Below, piece after piece: positions 53,742 to 62,110 of a stretch of DNA of 64,000 nt (its first letter is position 1; every line of letters starts with the position of its first letter). Below the pieces are notes generated by a model, which had not been told where the DNA came from, made no database searches, and was given only the letters and a program-made list of their open reading frames with translations. Made by a program: the position numbers and the translations under genes. The stretch lies in NCBI GenBank assembly GCA_963838775.1, contig CAWISP010000034.1, positions 94,704 through 158,703 of the forward strand, given 5' to 3'. This DNA comes from Chersky-840 sp963838775 (lineage in GTDB: Bacteria > Actinomycetota > Acidimicrobiia > Acidimicrobiales > UBA8190).

Positions 53742-53804
53742 CACCCGATGGACGGGCGCAGCCCGGCACTGGCTACTCGCCAATGACCATACGGAGGGGA
53801 AAAC

Positions 53805-54395
53805 ATGAGACTTAAGAAGAGCTTGTTGATCTTGACTGCGGTGATACTGCCTGTTGCCAGCATCGCGTTGCTCGAGGGCACCGCGTTCGCCAAGAAGGTG
53901 ACAGGGACCGGTACCACCACGTGTAGCTTCGGAGGCACCATCAACTTCAACCCGCCTCTGAGCCAGAACGGGACCCCCGGAGTGAAGAAGGAGGTCACGA
54001 CAGTAAGCGCGACACTGGGTACCTGCTCAGGAGGGACGCCGGTGGGTTCGGCAACATCCGTCGCCGTCAAGCCCATCAAGACGAAGGTGGCGAAGGGACA
54101 GAACGCCGGTACGTGCTCCAGTTTTGAGGCCAACTCATCGACGATCACCGTCAAGGTCAAGGTCAACTGGGCCGGCGAGAAGCCGTCGAAGTTCAGCGTC
54201 GCTGGTCTGCACCCCGCCGTTAACGGTGCCGGCGAGGTGGGCTTCACGGGCAGCTTCGCGGTCGGCGGTTCCTACGCCGGAACGGGATCGCTCGGGGTAT
54301 ACCTCACCCCGGCGAGCACGACCGCAATCGGGACGTGCGCTGGGAGCATCTCGTCGCTTTCGATCGACCGGTCGAACAGCTCGGGCAGCCTGTAA
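53805..54395 (+). CDS. Secreted small-domain family protein
   Basis: Signal peptide (KKSLLILTAVILPVASIALLEGTAFA), then the domain shared with the genes at 27064 and 48690: TTCSFGGTINFNPPLSQNG, TCSSFEANSSTITVKVKVNWAGEKPSKF, VGFTGSFAVGGSYAGTGSL, TCAGSISSLSIDRS. Several Cys suggest disulfides; the fold is probably a beta-sandwich. ATG at 53805 follows GGAGGGG at good distance. It has its own upstream repeats and a strong terminator, so it is a single-gene unit and probably well expressed. The one intact stand-alone member in the window. No known family. Confidence 0.75.
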   Translation: MRLKKSLLILTAVILPVASIALLEGTAFAKKVTGTGTTTCSFGGTINFNPPLSQNGTPGVKKEVTTVSATLGTCSGGTPVGSATSVAVKPIKTKVAKGQNAGTCSSFEANSSTITVKVKVNWAGEKPSKFSVAGLHPAVNGAGEVGFTGSFAVGGSYAGTGSLGVYLTPASTTAIGTCAGSISSLSIDRSNSSGSL

Positions 54396-54444
54396 ACACC
54401 TGCACGCGCGCTCTCCGCACGCTGCGGGGAGCGGCAAGCCGGAT

Positions 54445-54478
54445 CGCAAGAGGGTGGGCTTCGGTCCACCCTCTTGCG
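54445..54478 (+). terminator. Strong hairpin with TTCG loop after the secreted-protein gene
   Basis: CGCAAGAGGGTGG and CCACCCTCTTGCG pair over 13 bases; two more pairs extend to a TTCG tetraloop (54460-54463). This very stable hairpin is 50 bases after the stop at 54395 and has no T-tract, as in actinobacterial terminators. Confidence 0.8.
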
Positions 54479-54526
54479 CGTCCCGGCGCAAGAGGCGTCC
54501 CCGACTCGGAGAAGCCCTCGAAGGGT

Positions 54527-55244
54527 GGTGGTGGGCGCAGGGGTGTCCGAAACCAGGAAAGTGGTGGGCGCTGAGGTGTCCGAAACCAGGACATAGGCGA
54601 CAGATGTGTCAAGACATAGGCGACACCGAACTGGGGGTCTCCTATGGAAAAGGGCCGCTACCTGGTCGAGGCGCACCTGAGGGAGGGTCGATCGGTCGCT
54701 GAGCTGGCCCGCACCCATGGGGTCCATCCCAGTTGGATCTACCGCCTCCTGTCCCGCTACCGCGAGCTCGGTGAGGAGGGCCTCGAGCCCCGCTCGAGGT
54801 CCTGCACCGTTCGCCGACGGCCATCGCCGGGGAGGTCGAGGACGAGATCGTCCTCCTGCGCAAGCAGTTGCCCGAAGAGGGCCTCGACGCCGGAGCCGAG
54901 ACCATCTTCTTCCACCTTTCCAATCGCCACGGGACCGCCCCGTCGCTGAGCACCATCATGCGGGTCCTGCGGCGGCGCGGTTGTGTCGTCCCCGAGCCGA
55001 AGAAGCGGCCCCGGTCGAGTTCCATCCGGTTCCAGGTCGCGCTCCCCAACGAGTGCTGGCAGTCCGACATGACGCATTGGGCCCTGCGTGCGAGAGGGGG
55101 GTGGAGATCGTGAACGTCATCGACGACCACTCCCGAATGTGCGTCGGGGCCGTGGCGCTGCGGGTCACCAAGGCCCTCGACATGGCGGAGATCTTCGAAA
55201 ACGCCCGCCAGCGCTACGGAACGCCGGCATCGGTGTTGACTGAG
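54527..55244 (+). mobile_element. Decayed IS481-family element
   Basis: Transposase pieces in three frames: helix-turn-helix MEKGRYLVEAHLREGRSVAELARTHG (from ATG 54644), then PEEGLDAGAETIFFHLSNRHGTAPSLSTI and NECWQSDMTHWALRA with the first catalytic Asp, then NVIDDHSRMCVGAVALRVTKALDMAEIF with the second Asp. Two frameshifts (near 54797 and 55095) and a 3' truncation near 55244, before the final Glu of the DDE triad, make it inactive. The left side carries repeated end-like segments: TGTCCGAAACCAGGA at 54544 and 54577, GACATAGGCGACA at 54590 and 54613. This suggests two nested insertions or solo ends. No right end is seen. Confidence 0.75.
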
Positions 55245-55483
55245 AGGGCGGCGCTCGAACGCGCGCACGAGATCCCCGATTCTGCGCTTACCTGGCCTGC
55301 CCTCGCCGGTGAGCCGAACCCCGGTCGGGAACGGCACCTCCGGGAGGGGGGCTGAAGGAAAGGCTCAGGCAGTCTGTTTTGCTCCGAGTCCGGGATCTGG
55401 GACGAAAGTCCCTATCTGGCCACGGACCTGAGGATCAGGCTGGATCTTGAGCAGCTCCTCGGGCCGCGAGAAGGAAGGTGCCT

Positions 55484-56056
55484 ATGCGAAGTCACCGCAA
55501 TCTCCTGGGCACGGACCTCGCCCGTCGATGGAAGGATCTGGGACTGCGTGCGGAAGGCGAACACCCCCGACCACAAGTCCTGGTTGAGGAACCCGACGTG
55601 GCCAGGGCGTACGCATGCTGGCGCCTTCTGGACAACAACGGATACGAGGTGTCGTGGTGCCGGGGGCCGAGAGGCCTCGGATCCACGCCGTGCCCGCTCG
55701 TGGCGTGCGGGCGATGCGAGCTGGTTGAGCGCGCCGACGTGGTGGTGTCGTCGCTCGGACTCCATCGCGAGTCGTCCCGCAAGGTCGTCGCGGCCCTAAG
55801 GCGTCTGGATCCGGACACACCAGTCGTGATACAGGCTTCCCAACAGATGTTGGCACGGTGGGCGCCGCTGTTCGAGGGGCACTGGGGGCCCGAGCCAATA
55901 CCCGCAAACAAACGAACGCTGCTCGACTCGGTCGAGTCTGCCCTCGCCAAACCCACAGACGAATCACCTAACCACATCGACACTCCTCTTTTGCCAAACG
56001 CAACTGACATAGTGAGCTCGTGCCCCAATGGCCGAGATCCAACCGCGAGGGCATGA
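55484..56056 (+). CDS. Hypothetical cytoplasmic protein
   Basis: 190 residues, not recognised. The central region looks like an alpha/beta Rossmann-type domain (VLVEEPDVARAYACWRLLDNNGYEVSWCRGP, LVACGRCELVERADVVVSSLGL, VVAALRRLDPDTPVVIQASQQMLARWAPLFEG), similar in outline to a receiver or glycosyltransferase-like half domain. The CPLVACGRC motif with three Cys may bind metal. ATG at 55484 behind AAGGAAGG. Lies between mobile elements, so it may be carried DNA. Function unknown. Confidence 0.6.
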   Translation: MRSHRNLLGTDLARRWKDLGLRAEGEHPRPQVLVEEPDVARAYACWRLLDNNGYEVSWCRGPRGLGSTPCPLVACGRCELVERADVVVSSLGLHRESSRKVVAALRRLDPDTPVVIQASQQMLARWAPLFEGHWGPEPIPANKRTLLDSVESALAKPTDESPNHIDTPLLPNATDIVSSCPNGRDPTARA

Positions 56057-56904
56057 GATGACGGAACTGAGGATCCAGACGCTCTGGCTCAGCCTGAGTG
56101 GACGGGATGCAGCAGATGACCTTGTGGAGTGGCACCCAAGGCACAGCGCCAGGCTCGGCTCACCGACGTGAAACCCCATCGGCAGTCACGAGACAGGGCG
56201 GAAATGCCGGTGATGCACTACTTGCCGTCGGTCAGTTGGGTGATCGGGCCACGAAGGTATTGCTCGATGATGGTGATCCCGGTCGGATAGCCCCCGCGGC
56301 CATCACGGTCCTGCGCGCAAGCGGGTGTTAGATGCGCTCGCTCAGGACATGGCGCCGTCGGCCCTGCCGGGGCACCCTCGTTTCCGGGTTATTGCGGAGC
56401 CGGTGGCGCTGTGGGCCCACCGCATCCGGCGGGCCTGGGCCAGATCGCCCAGCACGGGAAACCGGCCCATCCGCTGCACCACGTTGAGCACGCCGGTAGC
56501 GGAGGTCGGCGTGCGCTCGCCGTGTGTGCCCGCCGGGGGTCTCGTTGCCGGCTGAGCCCGAGGAGCAGCGCCACGTCCTCGACTTCCCGGTCGGGCCCGA
56601 CCCGAACCGCCGTCGGCCGAGGTCCACTGCCCGGCCGGGCGGCGGCGCCGGTGGGCCCCTCGGCCCCGTCGACAGCGCGTTCTTCCGCGCCGTGGTGCAC
56701 CCCCTGCGCAGCTTCCCGGCGCTGGCGTCGCCATCGCCGCCTGGGGCCCTACGACGTGGAGGACGGGCCAGAGCCCGGCTGAGCAGCCGTCACCGTCGCC
56801 GGACCGTCAGACGCGGCTCGCGCCCGCCACATGGCCCACATGCGCGGTCCCCAGAGCGCCCGTAATCGGGTATACCGCTCTTTGCGGACCTCGGTCGATG
56901 AAGG
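56057..56904. other. Degenerate region between hypothetical genes
   Basis: No complete gene can be supported. A 37-codon frame begins at ATG 56058 (MTELRIQTLWLSLSG) right after the previous stop. On the minus strand about 56219-56290 reads DGRGGYPTGITIIEQYLRG and then stops, with good GC-rich codon use, and 56342-56500 reads VLNVVQRMGRFPVLGDLAQ. These look like pieces of one or more lost minus-strand genes with frame breaks. Confidence 0.4.
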
Positions 56905-57297
56905 CTAGGGAACGGCTCGGCGGACTCGTTCAAGGCGAAGGGCGACAGCCAACGGAACGACGACGAGGACCACGATCAGCGGCATCCAGACTGAGAGGGG
57001 CATCTGGGAAAAGAAGGAAATGTTGACACGTTCGGCAGAACAGCGGGTAACACGCCCTGGCCCTCCGCTGCAGTGCTGAGTGTATTTGGCCAACCACAGG
57101 GCGGCGGCGGCTGTGAAAAGACCGCCAGGAAATAGAAACGTGCCCGCGAGCTTGCTCCTGAAGTTCCATGTCGGTGACGACCACAACATGTAGATCCCTA
57201 TGAACCACCCTATGAACACCAAGAATCCCCCGAACAGAACTAGACCTGGCACCCATGCGTCGTGGGAGGTCTGCACATCCTCGACTCCACCTCCCAT
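56905..57297 (-). CDS. Small membrane protein, three to four helices
   Basis: 130 residues with helices PGLVLFGGFLVFIGWFIGIYML, LAGTFLFPGGLFTAAAALWLA and VWMPLIVVLVVVPLAVALRL, and a Cys pair in HCSGGPGRVTRCSAE between the last two. ATG at 57297 gives GGGVEDVQTSHDAWV; a TTG at 57369 would add 24 residues. No strong ribosome-binding site. Family not recognised. It lies just outside the 3' end of the group II intron on the same strand. Confidence 0.5.
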   Translation of the reverse strand: MGGGVEDVQTSHDAWVPGLVLFGGFLVFIGWFIGIYMLWSSPTWNFRSKLAGTFLFPGGLFTAAAALWLAKYTQHCSGGPGRVTRCSAERVNISFFSQMPLSVWMPLIVVLVVVPLAVALRLERVRRAVP

Positions 57298-57460
57298 CGT
57301 CTGCAGCCTGGACAAGTCCCTCACAGCCTGGATCGTAAGCTGCTGAAGACGTCTGAGATAGGGCCACAATCCCGGAGAGGCGCCGCTGTCTGCGGCGCAG
57401 GATGGCGGCGGCTCTCAGAGGGCGAGTGGCCGGGGGGAATTGCACCCCCCGGCTCTCTCA

Positions 57461-57494
57461 GAACCGGACGTGACAGTCTCCCGTCATCCGGCTC
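57461..57494 (-). ncRNA. Group II intron domain V
   Basis: The 34-base catalytic hairpin reads, on the minus strand, GAGCCGGATGACGG then GAGA, ending CACGTCCGGTTC. GAGCCGGA pairs with TCCGGTTC (with the expected G.T), a two-base bulge follows, and TGACGG/CTGTCA closes a GAGA tetraloop. The AGC triad is in place. Its 5' end overlaps the last codons of the reverse transcriptase gene (stop at 57484-57486). Confidence 0.85.
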
Positions 57495-58818
57495 CCACAG
57501 GTCGACCTCGAAGCGGTGGGGCGAGTCGCCAGTGAGCGAATAGGTCTGCCTGGTAGTGGTGTACACGGACCAGCCAGTCGAACGCTCTGGCGTAGCGCCC
57601 TCGGAGTCGCTTGAACTTCTGCATGGCCCACCGCACGAGGTGGTCGTTGATGCGCCATGCGAGGAAGCGCAACTCGGAGCGGTAGAAGACTCCGTAGTAG
57701 TTGATCCAGCCTCTGACCTTGGGGTTGATGTCCTCGGCGAGGCTGGACAGGTCCGCCCAGCTGCGGCGGTTGAGGTGCCATGCCCTGATCTTCTGGCCGA
57801 TCGCCTTCCTCGCCTTGGTGCTGATGGCCGGCACGAACCCGATGAAGTGGCCGTACTTGCCCTTGACCAGGCGTCCCCGGAAGCGAAACCCGAGGAAGTC
57901 GAAGCTCACATGCTCGGCCTCACCGGGTCGGTTCGAGTCCTTGCAGAACACGATCCTGGACTTCTCGGGGTGCAGCTCGAGCCCCAGGGGCTCGAGCCGG
58001 TCGGCGACCGCAGCCCGAAGGGTTCGGGCCTGGTCCTCGCTGTCGCAGTGGATCACGATGTCATCCGCGTAGCGCTCGAAGGGACAGATCGGGTGTTCCC
58101 GGTCCATCCACTGGTCGAACGCATAGTGCATGAACAGGTTGGCCAAGAGGGGCGAGATCGGAGAGCCCTGTGGGGTTCCCTTCTCCCGCGCCACGATGGT
58201 CCCGTTCGCCATCTGCACGGGGGCTTTCAGCCACCGTTCGACGTAGAGCAGGATCCATCGCTCGTCGGTGTGGTGAGCCACCGCCTTCAACAGCAGATCG
58301 TGGGGGACGGAGTCGAAGAAGGCCCGGATGTCGCAGTCGACCACCCAGTCCTTCTCCCAGCACCGCCGCCGACATGCGGCCACCGCTTGCTGGGCAGAGC
58401 GCCCGGGACGGTAGCCGTAGCTGTCGGGATGGAAGATCGGCTCCAGCTTCTCTTCCAACAGCATCGCTGCTGCAGTCTGCGCCACTCGGTCGACCGTGTT
58501 CGGCACGCCAAGCAGACGGACTTCTGTCCCATGATCCTTCGGTATCTCCACCGCCCGCACCGGACCCGGGAAGTAGCTTCCCGAGCTCATCCGGTTCCAC
58601 AGCTTGTAGAGGTTGTCCCTCCACCGCTCTTGGAACACGTCGATGCCGACGGCGTCCACGCCCGGCGCCCCGTTGTTGGCCCGGACCTTCTCCCACGCCC
58701 CCACCAGGAGGCGCTTGTCGATGTCAAACGACTTCACGTTCTTCGGCTTCGGTCTCTCCTTCGGCTCCTCCCCATCCGGGTTGGCCTCCGGTCGACCTGA
58801 CCTGTCCGACCCCTTCAC
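57484..58818 (-). CDS. ltrA: Group II intron reverse transcriptase/maturase
   Basis: Reverse transcriptase that helps splicing and retrohoming. RT blocks are visible: GVDAVGIDVFQERW, IPKDHGTEVRLLGVPNTVDRVAQ, DSYGYRPGRSAQQAV, DCDIRAFFDSVPH, GTPQGSPISPLLANLFMHYAFD, the catalytic FERYADDIVIHC and LGLELHPEKSRIV. The maturase domain follows (DINPKVRGWINYYG, FLAWRINDHLVRWAMQKFKRLRG). No HNH endonuclease is present. 444 residues, all key residues intact. GTG start at 58818 with GGAG five bases upstream. The gene ends inside domain V. Confidence 0.92.
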   Translation of the reverse strand: MKGSDRSGRPEANPDGEEPKERPKPKNVKSFDIDKRLLVGAWEKVRANNGAPGVDAVGIDVFQERWRDNLYKLWNRMSSGSYFPGPVRAVEIPKDHGTEVRLLGVPNTVDRVAQTAAAMLLEEKLEPIFHPDSYGYRPGRSAQQAVAACRRRCWEKDWVVDCDIRAFFDSVPHDLLLKAVAHHTDERWILLYVERWLKAPVQMANGTIVAREKGTPQGSPISPLLANLFMHYAFDQWMDREHPICPFERYADDIVIHCDSEDQARTLRAAVADRLEPLGLELHPEKSRIVFCKDSNRPGEAEHVSFDFLGFRFRGRLVKGKYGHFIGFVPAISTKARKAIGQKIRAWHLNRRSWADLSSLAEDINPKVRGWINYYGVFYRSELRFLAWRINDHLVRWAMQKFKRLRGRYARAFDWLVRVHHYQADLFAHWRLAPPLRGRPVGAG

Positions 58819-59480
58819 TCGGGCTCCATTACAGAGCCTTCATCGCTACTACGAGTCGGTCCGCCCCTGTGCCCCGCATCGGTACTCTGCGCCTCGGGGT
58901 GTCCCTCCCTTGGCGTCCTCCCTCTCGACGGCCAGGGGGCCGACAACACCCATTTCGACTGGCCGTCACTATCGGGGCGACAGGTTCTCCTGTTCCATGC
59001 CAGCGCCTGCGACGAGCTCACGCCACCTCTACACCGGACACCGCCAGGACAGCTACCAGGCTGCCTCCTGACCCAGGGCCGCCCGAAGGACGGGCACGCC
59101 TTCATCCCGGGAACTATGCGATTCCCCGGTTTCGATGTCATCGTTCCCCGTTTCGATGCGTCAGCAGTGGTTCACTCACGTTCGTCTTCTCGTCGCAACC
59201 TGACCGCTCACGGCGGCCTTTTCCGCAACGCTCACCACCACGGCTCTTGACCGCAGCAGCTTGCGGTGGTTTGGGATCTCCGCCTGATCGGTGATCCCGG
59301 AGGGCCTTCCTCCATCACCGGCACAGCACGGTTCATGACAACGACCTTCTACATCGCCATCACTCCCCTTTCAGGACACACCGCAGAATCGGGGTTATGG
59401 ATACCGGCGGGCACTTGTCACCGCTCACCCTCTGCCGCCAATGTGGCTAAAGACCCTGGGAGAGTCCCCGACCCAGGCGT

Positions 59481-60071
59481 ACCGTTTTCATCGGGACGGC
59501 TTCTGTAGGGGTTCCCCCTCGGTTCAGAAGTCGCCCAGGCAGGGTGCTGACGGGGTGCAGGCAAGCCCATCGAGCTGACGTGGCTCGATAGCGGTTCTGC
59601 ACCTCGTCACCCCCCTAGGTGAGATGGCTTCGCCGCATTTCCCTGTCCGAGACCCGAGCGGGGGCCGCACTCTCTGACGGCTTGACCGGGCTAGGACACA
59701 CGGTACTCGGGGATCCCGGTAACACCTTGTAGCCATCTCTGGCATGAGCATTGCGTCGGAGTCGGGTAGCCGGGCTGGATGGCAACGCGTGCAGTATCCG
59801 CGTCGCTGAGCGATAGCAATCAGAATGAAGAGGTCCTCTCGGGTAAAGATCCACCGCTGAACGGTTGAGTCTCATTACCGTCGAGGGGACCGAGATCTTG
59901 GCCTGACTTGCTGATAGCGGGAGCACGCTGTCCTGTCGGCCGGATCTCGGACCATAAACGGCGCGCCCCGTTCCAGAGGGGTGATGGACCGCCCTGTTGA
60001 CGCAGGGCGGAGATCACCGTCACCTCTTTCACGGGACGGCCGCGCCACCCCTTGACTTAAGGAGAGAAGGG
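59481..60071 (+). other. Long leader / probable left end of the IS110 element
   Basis: No reading frame on either strand is convincing in these ~590 bases. The right half holds two strong hairpins and the GGAGAGAAGGG ribosome-binding site of the transposase. The left boundary of the element was not found; IS110 elements lack conventional inverted repeats. Confidence 0.5.
59890..60018 (+). ncRNA. Candidate bridge RNA of the IS110 element
   Basis: Two long-range stems lie just upstream of the transposase. Stem 1: CCGAGATC (59890-59897) and GGCC (59900-59903) pair with GGCC (59938-59941) and GATCTCGG (59943-59950), enclosing a 34-base loop. Stem 2: GGTGAT (59980-59985) and CCGCCCTG (59989-59996) pair with CAGGGCGG (60003-60010) and ATCACC (60013-60018). 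IS110 recombinases use a non-coding RNA from this position with guide loops for donor and target; the layout here fits that, but expression and loop specificity are inferred. Confidence 0.55.
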
Positions 60072-61118
60072 ATGGACATGACCATCGTAGAAGCTGGCCG
60101 CACCATTGTCGGTGGGGTCGACACCCACCTCGAGGCCCACGTGGCCGCGGCGTTGGACCCCATCGGCGGCGTGCTCGGAGTGCAGTCCTTCGTGGCCACG
60201 CCCGATGGCTACAAGGCACTGCTCGAGTGGATGGGTGCGTTCGGGACGATCTCCAAGGTGGGCGTGGAGGGCACCGGCGCCTATGGAGCGGGGCTCGGGC
60301 GTTTCCTGCGTCGGGCCGGCGTCGAGGTGATCGAGGTCGACCGCCCGAACCGCCAGGCCCGGCGGACCAAAGGCAAGTCCGATCCCGCCGACGCCGTCGA
60401 GGCGGCACGAGCCGTGTTGAGCGGCCGGGTCACTGGCGCACCCAAGACCCGAGACGGCAACGTCGAGGCGATCCGGGCGTTGCTGGTGGCCAAGCGGTCG
60501 GCTCGCGAGGCTCGTCTGCGGGCCCTGAACCAGATGCGCCAGCTGAGCTACACCGGCCCCGACCAGCTCCGATCCCGCTTGAAGGGGCTGTCCATCACCG
60601 AACTTGTCGCCGAGACGGCCGCCATGCGGGCCCGGGCTTCAGGAGATCCGGTTGTCTATGCCACCAAGGTGTCGCTCACTTCGCTTGGACGTCGAGTGCT
60701 CTCCCTCGAACACGAGCTCGCGGGCATCGACGAGCTGCTCAGCCATCTGGTGACAACGTGTGCGCCGGAGATGCTGAGGCTCTTCGGCGTGGGGATCGAC
60801 ACCGCCGCGACCCTGCTCGTGACCGCTGGCGATAACCCCGAGCGCCTGCGCTCGGAGGCCGCCTGGGCCCATCTCTGTGGGGTGGCACCGATCCAAGCCT
60901 CCTCGGGCAAGGTGACGCGGCATCGGCTCGACCGTGGTGGAGATCGACACGCCAACCAAGCCCTGTGGCGCATCGTCATGACTCGCCTTGCCACAGACCC
61001 GCGCACCCGCGAGTACATGGAGCGCCGCACGAAGGAGGGTCGTTCCAAGCGCGAGGTCATCCGGATCTTGAAGCGCTATGTGGCGCGCGAGGTCTTCAAG
61101 GAGCTCCGCCACGCCTAG
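60072..61118 (+). CDS. IS110-family transposase (DEDD recombinase)
   Basis: Site-specific recombinase of IS110 elements. The RuvC-like N-domain shows Asp in IVGGVDTHLEAHVAA, Glu in KVGVEGTGAYGAGL and the Asp pair in GKSDPADAVEAARAV. The C-terminal Tnp_20 domain carries the Ser-containing GVAPIQASSGKVTRHRLDRGG and HANQALWRIV. 348 residues, all conserved residues present, ATG at 60072 with GGAGAGAAGGG upstream, so it may be active. The long upstream leader, rather than a long downstream region, suggests the IS110 group rather than IS1111. Confidence 0.92.
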   Translation: MDMTIVEAGRTIVGGVDTHLEAHVAAALDPIGGVLGVQSFVATPDGYKALLEWMGAFGTISKVGVEGTGAYGAGLGRFLRRAGVEVIEVDRPNRQARRTKGKSDPADAVEAARAVLSGRVTGAPKTRDGNVEAIRALLVAKRSAREARLRALNQMRQLSYTGPDQLRSRLKGLSITELVAETAAMRARASGDPVVYATKVSLTSLGRRVLSLEHELAGIDELLSHLVTTCAPEMLRLFGVGIDTAATLLVTAGDNPERLRSEAAWAHLCGVAPIQASSGKVTRHRLDRGGDRHANQALWRIVMTRLATDPRTREYMERRTKEGRSKREVIRILKRYVAREVFKELRHA

Positions 61119-61125
61119 ATGATCT

Positions 61126-61204
61126 CCGAGTGGCGGATCTGGCTCTAGCGATAGCTGCCGTCCCTGGGATTGGCCTGCATCCGATCTGCCGATCCGCCGC
61201 TCGG
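61126..61204. repeat. Inverted repeat after the IS110 transposase
   Basis: CCGAGTGGCGGATC (61126-61139) and GATCCGCCGCTCGG (61191-61204) are complementary at 13 of 14 positions, 51 bases apart. They start 7 bases after the transposase stop. A large stem-loop, terminator, or part of the element's right end are the options. Confidence 0.7.
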
Positions 61205-62110
61205 AACCACCGCTCGGAGAGCATCGACGCTTGGCCTAATAAGAGCTTGCCCTCGTCCGTCGAGTGGCTCCTGATTGCATTGCCCGCTGTCATGCCGCCC
61301 GAGAACTACCCCTTGACAAACCATAGGAGCGTCGGATGGGTCAGGTCGGAGGCGAGCCCGTCACCTTCGGACTGACTCGGGCCCTGGCGGACCGAACGTC
61401 ACCCGCCCGAGTCCAAGGGTGATCTCGATCGGCCTGAGGTGGTCGGGCTGGTCCCCGTCAGGGCGCACAGAACGGCAATACCGCACGGTCAGAGGTCGTC
61501 GCCGGGTCACCCGAGGCGGCTCCTTCAGTGGCCTTCTCCTCGGCCATGCAAAGACGTTCACTCGTCCTGTTAGACCCAGACAGTTTTGAGAATCAAGGGG
61601 GTTGTGGGTCGTCGAAGACGGCACCGTCGCAGCGACAAATCGGGCACTTAGAGGGCCAGCCCTACCGAAGTTTCGGATTTGCCCTATGTCGCCGCACCGT
61701 GTTGGGCATCCAGACTCGGTGCGTCTGCGTTTCTGGGTAGCGATCCAGGGACGTGCTGGGACACAGAGGCGTCACCCCGGCACCGGCCCCCGGTGTGCCT
61801 GGGTTGCCCCTCTGACTTCCCACTCCTGCCAGGGAGAGGGAGTGGTCGATGCTGGGACACTGGATGTGAGCCGGCGGCGCAGCTTGGCTCGATGCCGTCC
61901 TCTTCGACGGTGCGTTGTCCGAGGCGACACACTGGCCCGAAGGTGGCCCACTCGCCGCGCCGGCTGGGGGACCGTGCCAGCGGAAGGCGACCCCTTCGCC
62001 ACACTGCGGTCGTCACTCCACCCCCTCGCCGTCTGGGCGGCCAGTTGACCGCGTCGAGCGTGCCAGGAGTGACAATCACCGATGCCATCATGGCCACCTT
62101 CGGGTCCCGC
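61205..62110. other. Non-coding stretch right of IS110
   Basis: About 900 bases without a supportable gene on either strand. Several frames are open because of GC content but have biased Arg/Pro/Ser-rich products and no ribosome-binding site. The right boundary of the IS110 element should lie near its left end. Confidence 0.4.

Larger units (their letters stand above)
57425..59480 (-). mobile_element. Group II intron (retroelement)
   Basis: Self-splicing ribozyme with an encoded reverse transcriptase. The 3' end is well marked by domain V and a following domain VI-like hairpin (GCCGGGGGG / CCCCCCGGC, 57429-57453, loop TGCAATT on the minus strand). The 3' junction should be within a few bases of 57425. 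The 5' part (58819 to roughly 59480) is structured, gene-free DNA with many short complementary runs, fitting domains I-IV. The 5' boundary is not certain because no clear GTGYG was found; it may lie some tens of bases either side of 59480. No interrupted gene was recognised. Confidence 0.7.
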
